A DNA stretch of 5,451 nucleotides from Candidatus Saccharimonadota bacterium. GTDB lineage: Bacteria > Patescibacteriota > Saccharimonadia > UBA4664. Positions 5,375 to 5,451 of the stretch are shown here, piece after piece. The notes beneath the pieces were generated by a model. The model was not told the origin of the DNA, made no database searches, and was given only the letters and a program-made list of their open reading frames with translations. Both the position numbers and the translations under genes were made by a program. The DNA lies in NCBI GenBank assembly GCA_029237755.1, contig JAQZBT010000062.1, forward strand, positions 1 to 5,451. Direction: 5' to 3'. Position 1 is the first letter of the stretch; each line of letters starts with the position of its first letter.

Positions 5375-5451
5375 CTACTTCCGGGCACTAGACCACTTGT
5401 CTAGGAATGTGGTGATCTTGAGCTTGTCGCGGTCATACCAGTCGGCCCTTA
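5375..5451 (-). CDS. C-terminal end of an unidentified protein (rest outside window)
   Basis: On the minus strand one frame is open from the window edge to a TAG at 5377-5375, giving 24 residues that include WYDRDKLKITTFLDKW and end in ARK. The other two minus-strand frames close within 20 codons. The stop lies 3 nt before a hairpin that works as a terminator in this direction, and the peptide is charged, aromatic and amphipathic like a real C-terminal helix. The family cannot be recognised from so little. Confidence 0.6.
   Translation of the reverse strand, partial: RADWYDRDKLKITTFLDKWSSARK

Overview
The window is a GC-rich, gene-dense bacterial chromosomal segment made mostly of housekeeping genes. 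From left to right on the + strand it holds the C-terminal two-thirds or so of the replicative DNA polymerase III alpha subunit (dnaE, cut by the window edge), ribosomal protein L19 (rplS) with a long acidic tail, ribonuclease HII (rnhB), a YraN/UPF0102 nuclease-like protein that overlaps rnhB, and a 378-residue protein resembling the bacterial archaeo-eukaryotic release factor (baeRF) families. On the minus strand lie a 186-residue degenerate histidine-phosphatase-fold protein between dnaE and rplS, and the last 24 residues of an unidentified gene entering from the right edge. I see no tRNA, rRNA, CRISPR array, transposase or other mobile element.

Transcription units: dnaE and the phosphatase-like gene converge on a shared imperfect hairpin (1716-1753). 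The phosphatase-like gene and rplS diverge from a 101-bp gap whose predicted -10 boxes lie only 26 bp apart, with a near-perfect 18-bp inverted repeat between them. rplS is a single-gene unit closed by a textbook intrinsic terminator (3019-3045). rnhB and yraN form a translationally overlapping pair. The baeRF-like gene has its own 99-bp leader region and ends at a strong hairpin (5345-5371) that appears to serve also the convergent minus-strand gene at the right edge.

Organism: TGA is used as a stop (dnaE ends in it), so UGA is not recoded as in Gracilibacteria-type lineages. rplS is separated from its common partners rpsP-rimM-trmD but is still followed by rnhB and yraN, a widely conserved order. 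Two genes (rplS, rnhB) lack a Shine-Dalgarno sequence and carry a TATGCTAA box 11-14 nt before the ATG, suggesting leaderless or near-leaderless mRNAs. The GCWAGP variant of the RNase HII motif, the compact layout and the leaderless starts would fit a GC-rich Patescibacteria/Saccharibacteria-like or other uncultured lineage. That placement is an inference and is tentative.

No multi-gene novel system is evident. The points most worth a second look are the acidic L19 tail, the pseudo-enzyme-like histidine phosphatase sharing a divergent promoter with rplS, the near-leaderless TATGCTAA promoters, and the baeRF-like protein.
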